Shown piece after piece: positions 7,226-14,784 of a stretch of DNA of 35,044 nt. Each line of letters starts with the position of its first letter. The stretch's first letter is position 1. The notes under the pieces were generated by a model. The model was not told the origin of the DNA. It did not search any database and saw only the letters and a list, made by a program, of their open reading frames with translations. The stretch comes from Nonomuraea cypriaca (GTDB lineage: Bacteria; Actinomycetota; Actinomycetes; Streptosporangiales; Streptosporangiaceae), in assembly GCF_015645445.1 (NCBI RefSeq), contig NZ_JADOGI010000107.1:1-35044 (forward strand). The letters are read 5' to 3'. The position numbers and the translations under genes were made by a program.

Positions 7226-8263
7226 TCAGGCCACGGGGTGGATGCTGTCGCCGGGATCGAAGGACGTCGGCAACCGCAGGTCCTTCAGCGTCCCGCCGCC
7301 TTCCAGGCAGTCGACGAGCATCCGCGCCGACTCCTGCCCCAGCCGGTACGGGTCCCGGCGCACGATGGCGATCCGCGGCCGGAAGAACCGCAGCAGCGGC
7401 ACCTCGTCGCAGGTCACCAGCGAGACGTCCGGCGTACCCGCCGCCTCCATGGCGCCCAGCACGCTGCCGAGCATCTGGTTGTTGCCTGCGATGAAGGCGG
7501 TGGGTGCGTCGGGACCCTTGAGAAGGTCGAGCAGCCCTTCCGGCGCCAGAGCGGTGAAGCCGGCGGTCGAGCGGACCGTGCAGCGGACACCGAGCGACTC
7601 GGCCGTCCCGGTGGCCGCCTCGATGCGCTCGCGCCCGGGGCGCAGGGTGGCGAGCCCGGCGACCAGCGCGATGTGCCGGTGCCCGGCCGCGTGCAGCGCC
7701 CGCACCGCGCCGGAGATGCCGGTGCGGTGGTCGGAGCAGACCGAGCCGATGCCGGTGGTCAGCCGGATCTCCCTGTCGATCGCCACCATCGGCCCGTCGA
7801 AGCCCTCGAGCGCGGCCAGCAGCTTCGGGTCGCGCTCGGTCGTCACGGACAGCAGCAGGCCGTCGACCCGCCGCTGCTCCAGCATCCGCAGGTTGTGCAG
7901 CTCGCGCTCGGGCTCGCCCATGGAGTTGCTGAGCAGCAGGGAGTAGCCGCGCTCGCCGAGCACGGCCTCCGCGCCCAGCGCGATCTGCGCGAACAGCGGG
8001 TTGGAGATGTCGCCGATGGCGAACCCGACCGTACGGGTGGCGCCGCGCCTGAGCATCTGCCCGAGCACGTTGGGCCGGTAGCCGAGCTCGTCGACGACCG
8101 CCATGACCCGGTCGCGCGTGGCCCTGCTGACGTCGGGGTGGCCGGACAGCACGCGTGACACCGTGGAGACCGCGACCCCCGCCCGCTGCGCCACGTCGCG
8201 GAGGTTGGCGCGGCCGCCTGGCTCGGCGGCCGGCCTCGACTCGCCGCCCAAGGCTTTCCCCAT
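7226..8263 (-). CDS. LacI-family transcriptional regulator
   Basis: 345 residues. The N-terminal LacI helix-turn-helix is clear from about residue 20 (NLRDVAQRAGVAVSTVSRVL), with the hinge (YRPNVLGQMLRRGATRTVG) and a periplasmic-binding-protein effector domain (VGFAIGDISNPLFAQIALG, and near the end CDEVPLLRFFRPRIAIVRRD). The region before the HTH is a charged tail, so a later start is possible, but none is clearly better. It is the last gene of the minus-strand operon with two enolase-family genes and an MHS transporter, 29 bp after the first enolase gene. A double palindrome with LacI-type AAACGTTT cores stands in front of the operon at 11890-11917. It is therefore probably the local repressor, released by the imported acid or an intermediate. 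Confidence 0.92.
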   Translation of the reverse strand: MGKALGGESRPAAEPGGRANLRDVAQRAGVAVSTVSRVLSGHPDVSRATRDRVMAVVDELGYRPNVLGQMLRRGATRTVGFAIGDISNPLFAQIALGAEAVLGERGYSLLLSNSMGEPERELHNLRMLEQRRVDGLLLSVTTERDPKLLAALEGFDGPMVAIDREIRLTTGIGSVCSDHRTGISGAVRALHAAGHRHIALVAGLATLRPGRERIEAATGTAESLGVRCTVRSTAGFTALAPEGLLDLLKGPDAPTAFIAGNNQMLGSVLGAMEAAGTPDVSLVTCDEVPLLRFFRPRIAIVRRDPYRLGQESARMLVDCLEGGGTLKDLRLPTSFDPGDSIHPVA

Positions 8264-8292
8264 CTCCGCTTCGAATCGTTACCGGAGCAATC

Positions 8293-9411
8293 CTATGCGT
8301 CGAGGCGGTGCCGGTTGATGTAGTCCCAGTCGAGCTCCCAGCCGAAGCCCGGTCCCGTCGGCAGTTCCAGGTGCCCGTCCACGAGCCGCGGCCGGTTGCC
8401 CACGATGGACCACCAGAACGGGTCGCGGTCCGGGTGGAAGCACTCGGCGAACGTGCCGTGCGGCACGCTCGCGATCAGGTGCGTGCTGACCTGCGGCTCC
8501 TCGTGGTGTCCCATCTCCACGTCGTACGTGGTCGCCACCGCGGCCGTACGACGCCAGGCCGTCGGCCCGCCGGACCAGGAGGCGTCGAAGTTGCACACGT
8601 CGATCGAGCCGGTCTCCATCAGGTCCCTGCAGCCGCTGGGAGTGAGCTCGGTCTGCCCGGCGGCGACGGGGATGCCGCCGATGCTCCGTACGTCCCGCAG
8701 CCCGCGCCGGTCGTTGTGCCAGCGCACCGGCTCCTCGAACCAGCGGATGCCGAGGTCCCTGACCCGGTTGCACAGATCGACCGCCTCCGGGACGGTGTAT
8801 CCCTGGTTGGCGTCGATGCACAGCACGAAGTCCGGGCCCGCGGCCTCGCGCGCGGCGGCCACCCGCTCGGCGTCGACGGCGGGGGAGCGGCCGCCGACCT
8901 TGAACTTCATCCCGGCCAGTCCGAGCTCGTCGCGGTAGTAGGCGATCTCCTCCGCGATCGGACCGAGGGGCTCGCCGTAGTAACCGCCGATCGCGGTCAT
9001 CGGCACCCGGTCGCGGGCACCGCCCCACAGGCGCCACAGCGGCTGCCCGAGCGCCTTGCCGACCGCGTCCCAGACCGCGGAGTCCACGCCGGCGAGCGCG
9101 ACGAGCCCGATCCGCCGGTCGCGCAGGATGTCGAACGTGGCCGGGTACATGGCCGCCCAGCATTTCTCGGTGGCCATGGCGTCCATGCCGGTGACGACGG
9201 GCGCGATCTCGTTCTGGATCAAGGCCAGGATCTCGGCGGCGGTGGCGTCCTCGTCGCCGACGTACGCCTCCCCGACGATCCCCTGGTCGGTGGTCAGCCG
9301 TACGACGATGGTCGCCCGGTGGGTCATGTGGTAGAAACTGCCCTTGAACTCCCGCGCCAGCGGGGCCCTGATGGGGATCGCCTCGATGTCGATGATCTTC
9401 AATGGCGTCAT
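8293..9411 (-). CDS. Enolase-superfamily enzyme (mandelate racemase/muconate lactonizing type), copy 1
   Basis: 372 residues with the N-terminal capping domain and C-terminal TIM barrel of the mandelate racemase subgroup. Catalytic features seen: KxK on barrel strand 2 (MKFKVGG), metal ligands Asp in CIDANQGY, Glu in RWFEEPV and Glu in AAGQTEL, and a His-rich strand-7 motif (MGHHEEPQ). Members abstract a proton alpha to a carboxylate, giving dehydration, epimerisation or cycloisomerisation of sugar acids and related acids. It is a close paralog of the protein at 10743-11867 (shared RDRRIGLVA, MKFKVGG, SWSGGPT, HHEE). Its start overlaps the stop of the transporter gene (ATGA, 9408-9411). Exact substrate is not assignable. 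Confidence 0.9.
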   Translation of the reverse strand: MTPLKIIDIEAIPIRAPLAREFKGSFYHMTHRATIVVRLTTDQGIVGEAYVGDEDATAAEILALIQNEIAPVVTGMDAMATEKCWAAMYPATFDILRDRRIGLVALAGVDSAVWDAVGKALGQPLWRLWGGARDRVPMTAIGGYYGEPLGPIAEEIAYYRDELGLAGMKFKVGGRSPAVDAERVAAAREAAGPDFVLCIDANQGYTVPEAVDLCNRVRDLGIRWFEEPVRWHNDRRGLRDVRSIGGIPVAAGQTELTPSGCRDLMETGSIDVCNFDASWSGGPTAWRRTAAVATTYDVEMGHHEEPQVSTHLIASVPHGTFAECFHPDRDPFWWSIVGNRPRLVDGHLELPTGPGFGWELDWDYINRHRLDA

Positions 9412-10746
9412 GCGCGTACGGTCGCCTCCTTGGTCGTCTTGGGGAACATCTCGACGCCTCTGGTCTCGGGTCCGAGCGCGACCGAGACGACCGTGATCAG
9501 GCCGAGCACCACGATGTAGAGCACCACCCAGTGCGGCTCCCCACCGCCCAGCGCCAGGAGCGAGACCGAGATCATCGGCGCGAGCCCGCCGGAGAGCGGC
9601 GCGAAGCCCTCACGGGCCAGGGCGAAGCCGCTGTAGCGGGTGCTCGGCGGGAACATCTCGGCGTACCAGGCGGCCTGGGCCGAGGTCATCATGATCTTGG
9701 CGATCGACGAGGCGAAGATGATCGACAGCCAGATCCACAGCGTGCTGCCGGTGTCCAGCAGCAGGAAGAACGGATAGGCGAACAGCGCAGACAGCACGCC
9801 GCCGAGGATGTACACCGGTTTGCGCCCGATCCGGTCCGACAGCGCCGCGAAGGCGGGAATGGTGACGAACTGGACCGCCGAGGCGATCAGCAGGCCGGTC
9901 AGCACCATCTGCTCCGGCAGGCCCACCTGCTCGGTGACGTACACGATGATCAGCGACTCGAAGATGTAGGCCATCGACTTGTCGCCCATCTGCGCGCCCC
10001 ACGCGCAGAACAGGTTGCGCGGCGTGCGCTTGAACACCTCGACGACCGGCCGCCTGACCTGCAGCCCCGACTTCTTGACCTCCTGGAAGACGGGCGTCTC
10101 GTGCAGCCGCAGCCGCATCACCAGACCGACCCCGACCCCCACGATGCTGAGCAGGAACGGCACCCGCCAGCCCCACGTCAGCATGTCCTCCTCCGGCAGC
10201 CCGGACACCATCGCGTAGACGCCGTTGGACATGATCAGCCCGGCCGCCACGCCGGTGTACGGGAGCGCGGAGTACAGCCCGCGGCGGCGCTTCGGCGCGG
10301 TCTCGGCCAGCATCAGCACCGCGCCCGCCGTACTCCGCTCCGGCGCCGAAGCCCTGCACGGCGCGCAGCAGCGACAGCAGCACCGCGCCCCAGACCCCGA
10401 TCGAGGCGTACGTCGGCAGCACCCCGATCAGCGTGGACGCCACGCCCATCAGGACGAGCGTGATGATCAGGACGTTCTTCCTGCCGATCCGGTCGCCGAA
10501 GTGCCCGAAGAACGCCCCGCCCAGGGGGCGCACCAGGAAGCCGACGGCGAACGTGGCGAACGAGCTGATCGTCCCCGTCGTCTTGTCGAACTGCGGGAAG
10601 AACAGCTCCGCGAACACCACCGAGGACGCGATGGAGAACAGGTAGTAGTCGTACCACTCGACCGCCGTGCCGATGATGCTGGAGAGCAGCACGCGGCGCA
10701 GCTCAGGACGGCTCAGCTCACGCGGGGCGGCCGCCGGCGCGCTCAT
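9408..10746 (-). pseudogene. MHS-family MFS transporter, interrupted by a one-base frameshift
   Basis: The gene encodes a 12-helix metabolite:H+ symporter (MHS group, relatives of the ProP/ShiA type). The first frame, from ATG 10746, reads from EWYDYYLFSIASSVVF through FGHFGDRIGRKN to GFGAGAEYGG. The homologous continuation AVLMLAETAPKRRRGLYSAL is in another frame and runs to the stop at 9408. One extra C in CCC 10324-10326 (GGG on the coding strand) explains the break exactly; with it removed the protein would be about 445 residues and normal. No other damage is seen, so a sequence error or very recent mutation is likely. Both ends overlap the flanking enolase-family genes by ATGA, which argues the gene is functional in the operon. 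Probably imports the substrate of those enzymes. Confidence 0.85.
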
Positions 10747-11867
10747 TGGACCAGGCCGTTCTCGTCGTACGTCACGGCGTACTTGCGGATGAAGTCCTCG
10801 TCGAGGTCCCAGCCCAGGCCCGGCCGCTCGCTCAGCCTGATGACGCCGCCGGTCAGGTCGGGCTTGTTGGCGATCAGACCGTGCCAGATGGGGTCGCGGT
10901 CGACGTGCATCGTGTCGGCGAAGGTGCCGTTGGGGATCGCCGAGAGCAGGTGGGCGCCGATGTGTGCCTCCTCGTGGTGGCTCATCGTCACGTCGAAGGT
11001 CAGCGCCATCGCCGCGACCCGCAGCCACTCGGTCGGCCCGCCGGACCAGGAGCCGTCGAAATTGCAGAAGTCGATCGCCCCGGCGACCATCAGGTCCCGG
11101 CAGCCTCCGGCGGAGAACTCGCTCTGTCCCGCGCAGACGCGGGCACCCGACCGGTAACGGACGTCCCGCATCCCCCGGTGGTCGTTGTCCCAGCGTACGG
11201 GCTCCTCGAAGTAAAAAAGGCCGTGGTCCTCGACCAGCCGGGCGAACCTGATCGCCTGCTCCGGGTTCCAGCCCTGGTTGGCGTCGGCGATGAGCACGAA
11301 GTCGTCGCCGACCGCCTTGCGCGCCTCGATGAACCGGGCCGCGTCCTCCTCCGGGCTCAGGCCGCCGACCTTGAACTTCATGCCGTGCACGCCCGCGTCC
11401 TTGGCCCGCCGCAACTCGGCGTCGATGCCGCCTGGCTCGTCGTAGTAGCCGCCGGTCCAGATCATCGGGATCTCGTTGCGGAAGCCGCCCCACACCCGCC
11501 AGAGCGGCTGGCCGTAGCACTTGCCGATCGCGTCCCACAGCGCGGTGTCCACGCACGCCTGGGCGACCAGGCCGATGCGCCGGTCGCGGAGGATGTTGAA
11601 GGTCACCGGCCGCATGAGCTGCCAGACGCGCTGAACCTGCAGGGCGTCCTCGCCCTGGATCCGCGGCAGGATCTCGTCGTGGACGGCCCGCTCGATCGCG
11701 GCATTGGTGTCGTCCTCGTCGCCGACGAAGGCCTCGCCCACGATGCCGTTGTCCAGGTGGACCCGGGTGACGATCGTCGACCGGTGGGTCATCGAGTAGT
11801 AGCTGCCCCGGTAGACGCGCCCCAGCGGCACGCGTAGCGGGATGGTCTCGATTCTCTCGATCCGCAT
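10743..11867 (-). CDS. Enolase-superfamily enzyme (mandelate racemase/muconate lactonizing type), copy 2
   Basis: 374 residues, paralog of the protein at 8293-9411. It has the same barrel features: KxK in MKFKVGG, Asp in IADANQGW, Glu in FYFEEPVRW, Glu in CAGQSEF, and SHHEEAH late in the barrel. The shared NILRDRRIGLVA, CNFDGSWSGGPTEW and the C-terminal HVDRDPIWHG show a recent common origin and probably related substrates. It is the first gene of its operon. The start at 11867 lies about 45 bp from the predicted transcription start, which sits in the LacI-type operator. The stop overlaps the MHS transporter start by ATGA. It probably acts on an imported sugar or hydroxy acid. Confidence 0.9.
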   Translation of the reverse strand: MRIERIETIPLRVPLGRVYRGSYYSMTHRSTIVTRVHLDNGIVGEAFVGDEDDTNAAIERAVHDEILPRIQGEDALQVQRVWQLMRPVTFNILRDRRIGLVAQACVDTALWDAIGKCYGQPLWRVWGGFRNEIPMIWTGGYYDEPGGIDAELRRAKDAGVHGMKFKVGGLSPEEDAARFIEARKAVGDDFVLIADANQGWNPEQAIRFARLVEDHGLFYFEEPVRWDNDHRGMRDVRYRSGARVCAGQSEFSAGGCRDLMVAGAIDFCNFDGSWSGGPTEWLRVAAMALTFDVTMSHHEEAHIGAHLLSAIPNGTFADTMHVDRDPIWHGLIANKPDLTGGVIRLSERPGLGWDLDEDFIRKYAVTYDENGLVQ

Positions 11868-11889
11868 GGACGCCTCAGCTCCTCTATTC

Positions 11890-11917
11890 CTGGAAACGTT
11901 TGCGGGAACGTTTCCAG
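11890..11917. promoter_or_regulatory. Double LacI-type operator
   Basis: A perfect inverted repeat: CTGGAAACGTT (11890-11900), 6-bp centre TGCGGG, AACGTTTCCAG (11907-11917). It can also be read as two adjacent 12-bp LacI-type sites, GGAAACGTTTGC (11892-11903) and GGGAACGTTTCC (11904-11915), whose CG centres are 12 bp apart. It begins immediately downstream of the -10 element and covers the expected transcription start, so a bound LacI protein would block the promoter. The likely ligand is the LacI regulator at 7226-8263. Confidence 0.8.
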
Positions 11918-11918
11918 C

Positions 11919-11948
11919 AGATTACGAACTGCTTTTACGCGTTGTCAA
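11919..11948 (-). promoter_or_regulatory. Predicted sigma-70-type promoter of the enolase/MHS/lacI operon
   Basis: On the minus strand a perfect -35 TTGACA (11948-11943), 18-bp spacer and -10 TAATCT (11924-11919). The AT content is locally high for this genome. The operator at 11890-11917 follows at once. Confidence 0.7.
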
Positions 11949-11971
11949 CCATGCGTGTGAGCTTTGGGTCC

Positions 11972-11986
11972 GCGCCGCCGCGGCGC
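11972..11986. terminator. GC-rich hairpin downstream of the kinase gene
   Basis: GCGCCG (11972-11977), loop CCG, CGGCGC (11981-11986). It lies about 32 bp after the stop of the minus-strand kinase gene and before the enolase operon promoter. There is no U-run; termination here is a guess from position. Confidence 0.35.
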
Positions 11987-12017
11987 TTCGCGCAGAAGGC
12001 CGCGGGGCGGGCCTCGT

Positions 12018-13454
12018 CTAGCCCTGAGAGAGGGCGACGATCAGAGAGAGGAGCGCGACGGGGCCCATCACGGCCACCGTCACCACGGTCGCGCTGTGGC
12101 CGGGCAGGAGGCGGGCGAGCGTACGCGTGGCGGCCTGACGGACCGCGCCCGCGCCGGGCAGCACGAAGAGTCCCAGCGTGAAGACGCCCGCGGCGAGGGA
12201 CTCCGCCTGGTCGCCGGTCAGCCGGTCGGCCCAGTGCAGCAGGCTCGCGGCGACGATGCCGACGGCCAGCGAAAGCAGCACGTGGCCCGCGGTCACGAGC
12301 GCCGTCTTGGGCGCCGTTCGCCGGTGCTCGCCGAAGAGGTGTTCGCCGACGCGCAGCGCCAGGGAGAGCACGGCGGCGAACATCCCCACGATGACCGGCA
12401 TGACCACGGTCAGCGCCACCAGCGTGACGAGCAGCAGCACCCCGACGAACCCGCTGCTCGCCAGGAACGGCTGACGTTCCGCGGGCTCAGGTTCCGGCGC
12501 GGACGGGCGGCCCGCCACCCGCTGGTCGGTACGCGGCGCCGGGGCAGGCGGTTGTTCTTTGCGCCTCCGGGCGTACTTGACCGGTGGCAGCAGTTCGGAG
12601 ATGGTGTCCATGGTCAGCGTGCGGGTGACGGGCTTCCTGCCGCCGCCCGGATCGAGCGCCCTGGCCATCCGCAGCAACTCCCGCGCGCTGGGCCGGGCCG
12701 CCGGGTCCACCTGCAGCGCCCGCGACAACCAGGCTCGCAACCACGCCGGAGCCCGGTCGATCTGCGCCCGGCCTTCCATGGTGTTGTAGCAGACCGCCTC
12801 GAACGTTCCGGTGCCGAACGGCGGCGACCCCGTCGCGGCGAAGAACACCGTCGAGGCCAGCGCGTGCACGTCGGCCGCCTGGGTGATCTGCGATTCACGG
12901 ATGATCTCCGGTGCCAGATACCCCGGCGTCCCGACGAACATCCCCGACCGCGTCAGTCTGACCGCGTCGACCAGATGCGCGATCCCGAAGTCGATGACCA
13001 GCGCCTCCCCGTCGACCAGCATGACGTTGGACGGCTTGAGGTCCCGGTGGATCACGCCGGCCGCGTGCACGGCCACCAGCGCCTGGCACAGCCCCTGGGC
13101 GAGCTTGACGACCTCGCGCGGGCCCAGCGCGCCGTCGGCCAGCACGGTGTCCTCCAGTGTGCGGCCAGGTGCGAACCTGGTCACGACGTACGGCTGCTCG
13201 CCCGCCAACTCGGCGTCGATCACCTCGGCCACGTTCGGGCTGCGTACCCGCCGCATGGTCTCCACCTCGCGGACCAGCCGGTCGCGGGCCTTGAGGTCGG
13301 CCGCCACGTGCGGGTGCAGCACCTTGATCGCGACCTCGCGGCCCTCGCCGTCGACACCGAGGTGGACGACCCCCATGCCACCCTCGCCGATCTTCCTGAC
13401 CACTCGATAAGGGCCGAGATGCTCCTGCGTCCGAGCGCCCATCCCCAACGTCAT
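12018..13454 (-). CDS. Ser/Thr protein kinase with C-terminal membrane domain
   Basis: About 478 residues. Residues 15-275 are a Hanks-type kinase: glycine loop IGEGGMGVVHLG, Lys in VAIKVL, catalytic HRDLKPSN, metal-binding DFG (VIDFGIAHL) and GYLAPE. A Pro-rich linker follows, then about 150 residues with four or five hydrophobic segments (VGVLLLVTLVALTVVMPVIV onward). There are no PASTA repeats or other extracellular sensor domain, so the sensor may be the membrane bundle itself. Start is uncertain: CGGAGG abuts ATG 13454; TTG 13448 or ATG 13442 have more usual spacing, and GTG 13493 would add 13 residues. It stands alone and is divergent from the BtuF-like gene. Substrate unknown. Confidence 0.9.
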   Translation of the reverse strand: MTLGMGARTQEHLGPYRVVRKIGEGGMGVVHLGVDGEGREVAIKVLHPHVAADLKARDRLVREVETMRRVRSPNVAEVIDAELAGEQPYVVTRFAPGRTLEDTVLADGALGPREVVKLAQGLCQALVAVHAAGVIHRDLKPSNVMLVDGEALVIDFGIAHLVDAVRLTRSGMFVGTPGYLAPEIIRESQITQAADVHALASTVFFAATGSPPFGTGTFEAVCYNTMEGRAQIDRAPAWLRAWLSRALQVDPAARPSARELLRMARALDPGGGRKPVTRTLTMDTISELLPPVKYARRRKEQPPAPAPRTDQRVAGRPSAPEPEPAERQPFLASSGFVGVLLLVTLVALTVVMPVIVGMFAAVLSLALRVGEHLFGEHRRTAPKTALVTAGHVLLSLAVGIVAASLLHWADRLTGDQAESLAAGVFTLGLFVLPGAGAVRQAATRTLARLLPGHSATVVTVAVMGPVALLSLIVALSQG

Positions 13455-13633
13455 CCTCCGAATCTCCCTCAGCACGCCGGGCTCCGTGCCCACTGGCCCG
13501 GCGGTCCTTTTCGCGACATGCCCCCGAGACGCACAGTAAGCGAAGATCTGCGCAGGCGCGGCGCCGAGAGCGAAACCGTCAGCGCCGCGGCGCCGCCTCC
13601 GCCGGGCTGTGAGACGCCGTCTAAGGTCGCGGT

Positions 13634-14548
13634 ATGCGCATCCTGTCGTTGCTCCCCGCCGCCACCGATATCGTCGCCGAGCTGGGCCTGGGCGGTGACC
13701 TGGTCGGCCGAACCCATGAGTGCGACTGGCCGGCCGACCTGGTGGCGTCCGTGCCGGTGGTCACGGCGGCCGAGTTCTCGGCCGACCGGATGAGCAGCAG
13801 GGAGATCTCCGACGCGGTCGGAGGGGCCGCCCACCAGGGCTCGTCCCTCTACACGCTCGACGTGGAGCGGCTGGCGGAGCTCGCCCCCGACGTGGTGCTG
13901 ACCCAGGACCTGTGCGACGTGTGCGCGGTCTCCTACACCGGCGTCTCGGCGGCGGTCCGCCTGCTCGACGCCGGGCCGCGGGTGATCAGCCTGGAGCCGC
14001 GCACGCTTCCCGACGTGCTGGGCTGCGTCGAGCGGGTGGGCGAGGTGCTGGGCGTGCCCGAGGTGGCGGCCCGGCGGGTCCGCGAGCTGGAAGAACGGCT
14101 GGAGACGGTACGCGAGCTGGTCGCGGACCGGCCGCGCCCGCGCGTGGCGGCGATCGAGTGGCTGGACCCGCTCTGGCCCGCCGGTCACTGGGTGCCGGAA
14201 CAGATCCGGTGCGCGGGCGGCGAGCCGCTGCTCGCCGAGGCCGGGGAGCACACCTCGCCCATCGGGTGGGAGAGGGTCCGCGAGTCGCGGCCCGACGTGA
14301 TCCTGCTGCTGCCCTGCGGCTTCCCGCCGGAGCGCACGGAGTCGGAGTGGCGGGAGCTGACCCGGCTGCCTGGCTGGGCCGAGCTGCCCGCCGTACGCGC
14401 CGGGGCGGTGTGGGTGCTCGACGGGCCCGCCTACTTCAACCGGCCGGGGCCGAGGGTGGTCAGAGGGGCCGAGGTGCTGGCCCACGTCCTGCACGGCGTA
14501 CGCGCCGGTGACCAGGTCACCCCGGCGGAGGCCCACCGTGTCGGCTGA
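13634..14548 (+). CDS. BtuF-like periplasmic-binding-fold protein (cobalamin-binding family), no signal peptide
   Basis: 304 residues of the PF01497 (BtuF/FepB) fold: N-terminal RILSLLPAATDIVAELGLGG, the motif GRTHECDWP, DVVLTQDLCDVCAVSY, and the long helix (VRELEERLETVRELV) that joins the two lobes. BtuF-type proteins bind cobalamin or siderophores for ABC import. This one begins directly with the fold and has no signal peptide or lipobox, and there is no permease or ATPase beside it, so it is probably a cytoplasmic or orphan member of the 'cobalamin-binding protein' family and not part of a classical importer. The start ATG 13634 has AAGG nine bases upstream. No cobalamin riboswitch was recognised in the 140-bp leader. 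Confidence 0.8.
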   Translation: MRILSLLPAATDIVAELGLGGDLVGRTHECDWPADLVASVPVVTAAEFSADRMSSREISDAVGGAAHQGSSLYTLDVERLAELAPDVVLTQDLCDVCAVSYTGVSAAVRLLDAGPRVISLEPRTLPDVLGCVERVGEVLGVPEVAARRVRELEERLETVRELVADRPRPRVAAIEWLDPLWPAGHWVPEQIRCAGGEPLLAEAGEHTSPIGWERVRESRPDVILLLPCGFPPERTESEWRELTRLPGWAELPAVRAGAVWVLDGPAYFNRPGPRVVRGAEVLAHVLHGVRAGDQVTPAEAHRVG

Positions 14549-14590
14549 GCGGCCGGAATAGGACGGGGGAGGGCGCTGTTCGAAGCCGGC

Positions 14591-14608
14591 AAGTTTAACT
14601 TTCAACTT
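14591..14608. promoter_or_regulatory. AT-rich inverted repeat before a small membrane-protein gene
   Basis: AAGTT (14591-14595) and AACTT (14604-14608) form an inverted repeat, AAGTT-N8-AACTT, in a rare AT-rich patch 15 bp upstream of the start at 14623. Similar AGTT/AACT repeats serve as MarR-type operators in actinobacteria, but no MarR gene is nearby. It could also be a promoter element. Confidence 0.3.
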
Positions 14609-14622
14609 CTGGCAGGAACATC

Positions 14623-14775
14623 ATGGAAATCGCCTTCATGCTCGTGATGAGCGTCATCGTCGGCAGCGCCCTCACCGGTGCGGTGGCCGCCCTCGTGCTG
14701 AGCGGCATCAGGGACCGGCAGTGGCCGGTGCACCTGGTGCGGCGCGTCGTCTACCGCGGCTTCCTGCCCCGCTGA
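14623..14775 (+). CDS. Small membrane protein, 50 residues
   Basis: ATG 14623 is preceded by CAGGAACATC, a fair ribosome site, and opens a 50-codon frame ending at TGA 14773-14775. The first half is one hydrophobic helix (AFMLVMSVIVGSALTGAVAA, then LVLSG). The second half is basic (IRDRQWP, HLVRRVVYRGFLPR), which suggests an N-out/C-in single-pass peptide. Third-codon positions are rich in G and C, as in real genes here. It lies between the BtuF-like gene and the convergent asnB, 9 bp from the asnB stop. I do not recognise a family and assign no function. Confidence 0.6.
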   Translation: MEIAFMLVMSVIVGSALTGAVAALVLSGIRDRQWPVHLVRRVVYRGFLPR

Positions 14776-14784
14776 CCACTTCTC

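Noticed and set aside
13494..13633. Cobalamin riboswitch before the BtuF-like gene
   Set aside because: No B12-box or expected helices were seen; only GC-rich inverted repeats.
11964..13793. Long plus-strand open frame opposite the kinase gene
   Set aside because: Low-complexity Arg/Gly/His-rich translation typical of the antisense of a high-GC gene; the kinase motifs are on the other strand. The same applies to long frames opposite the MFS, AsnB and ABC genes.
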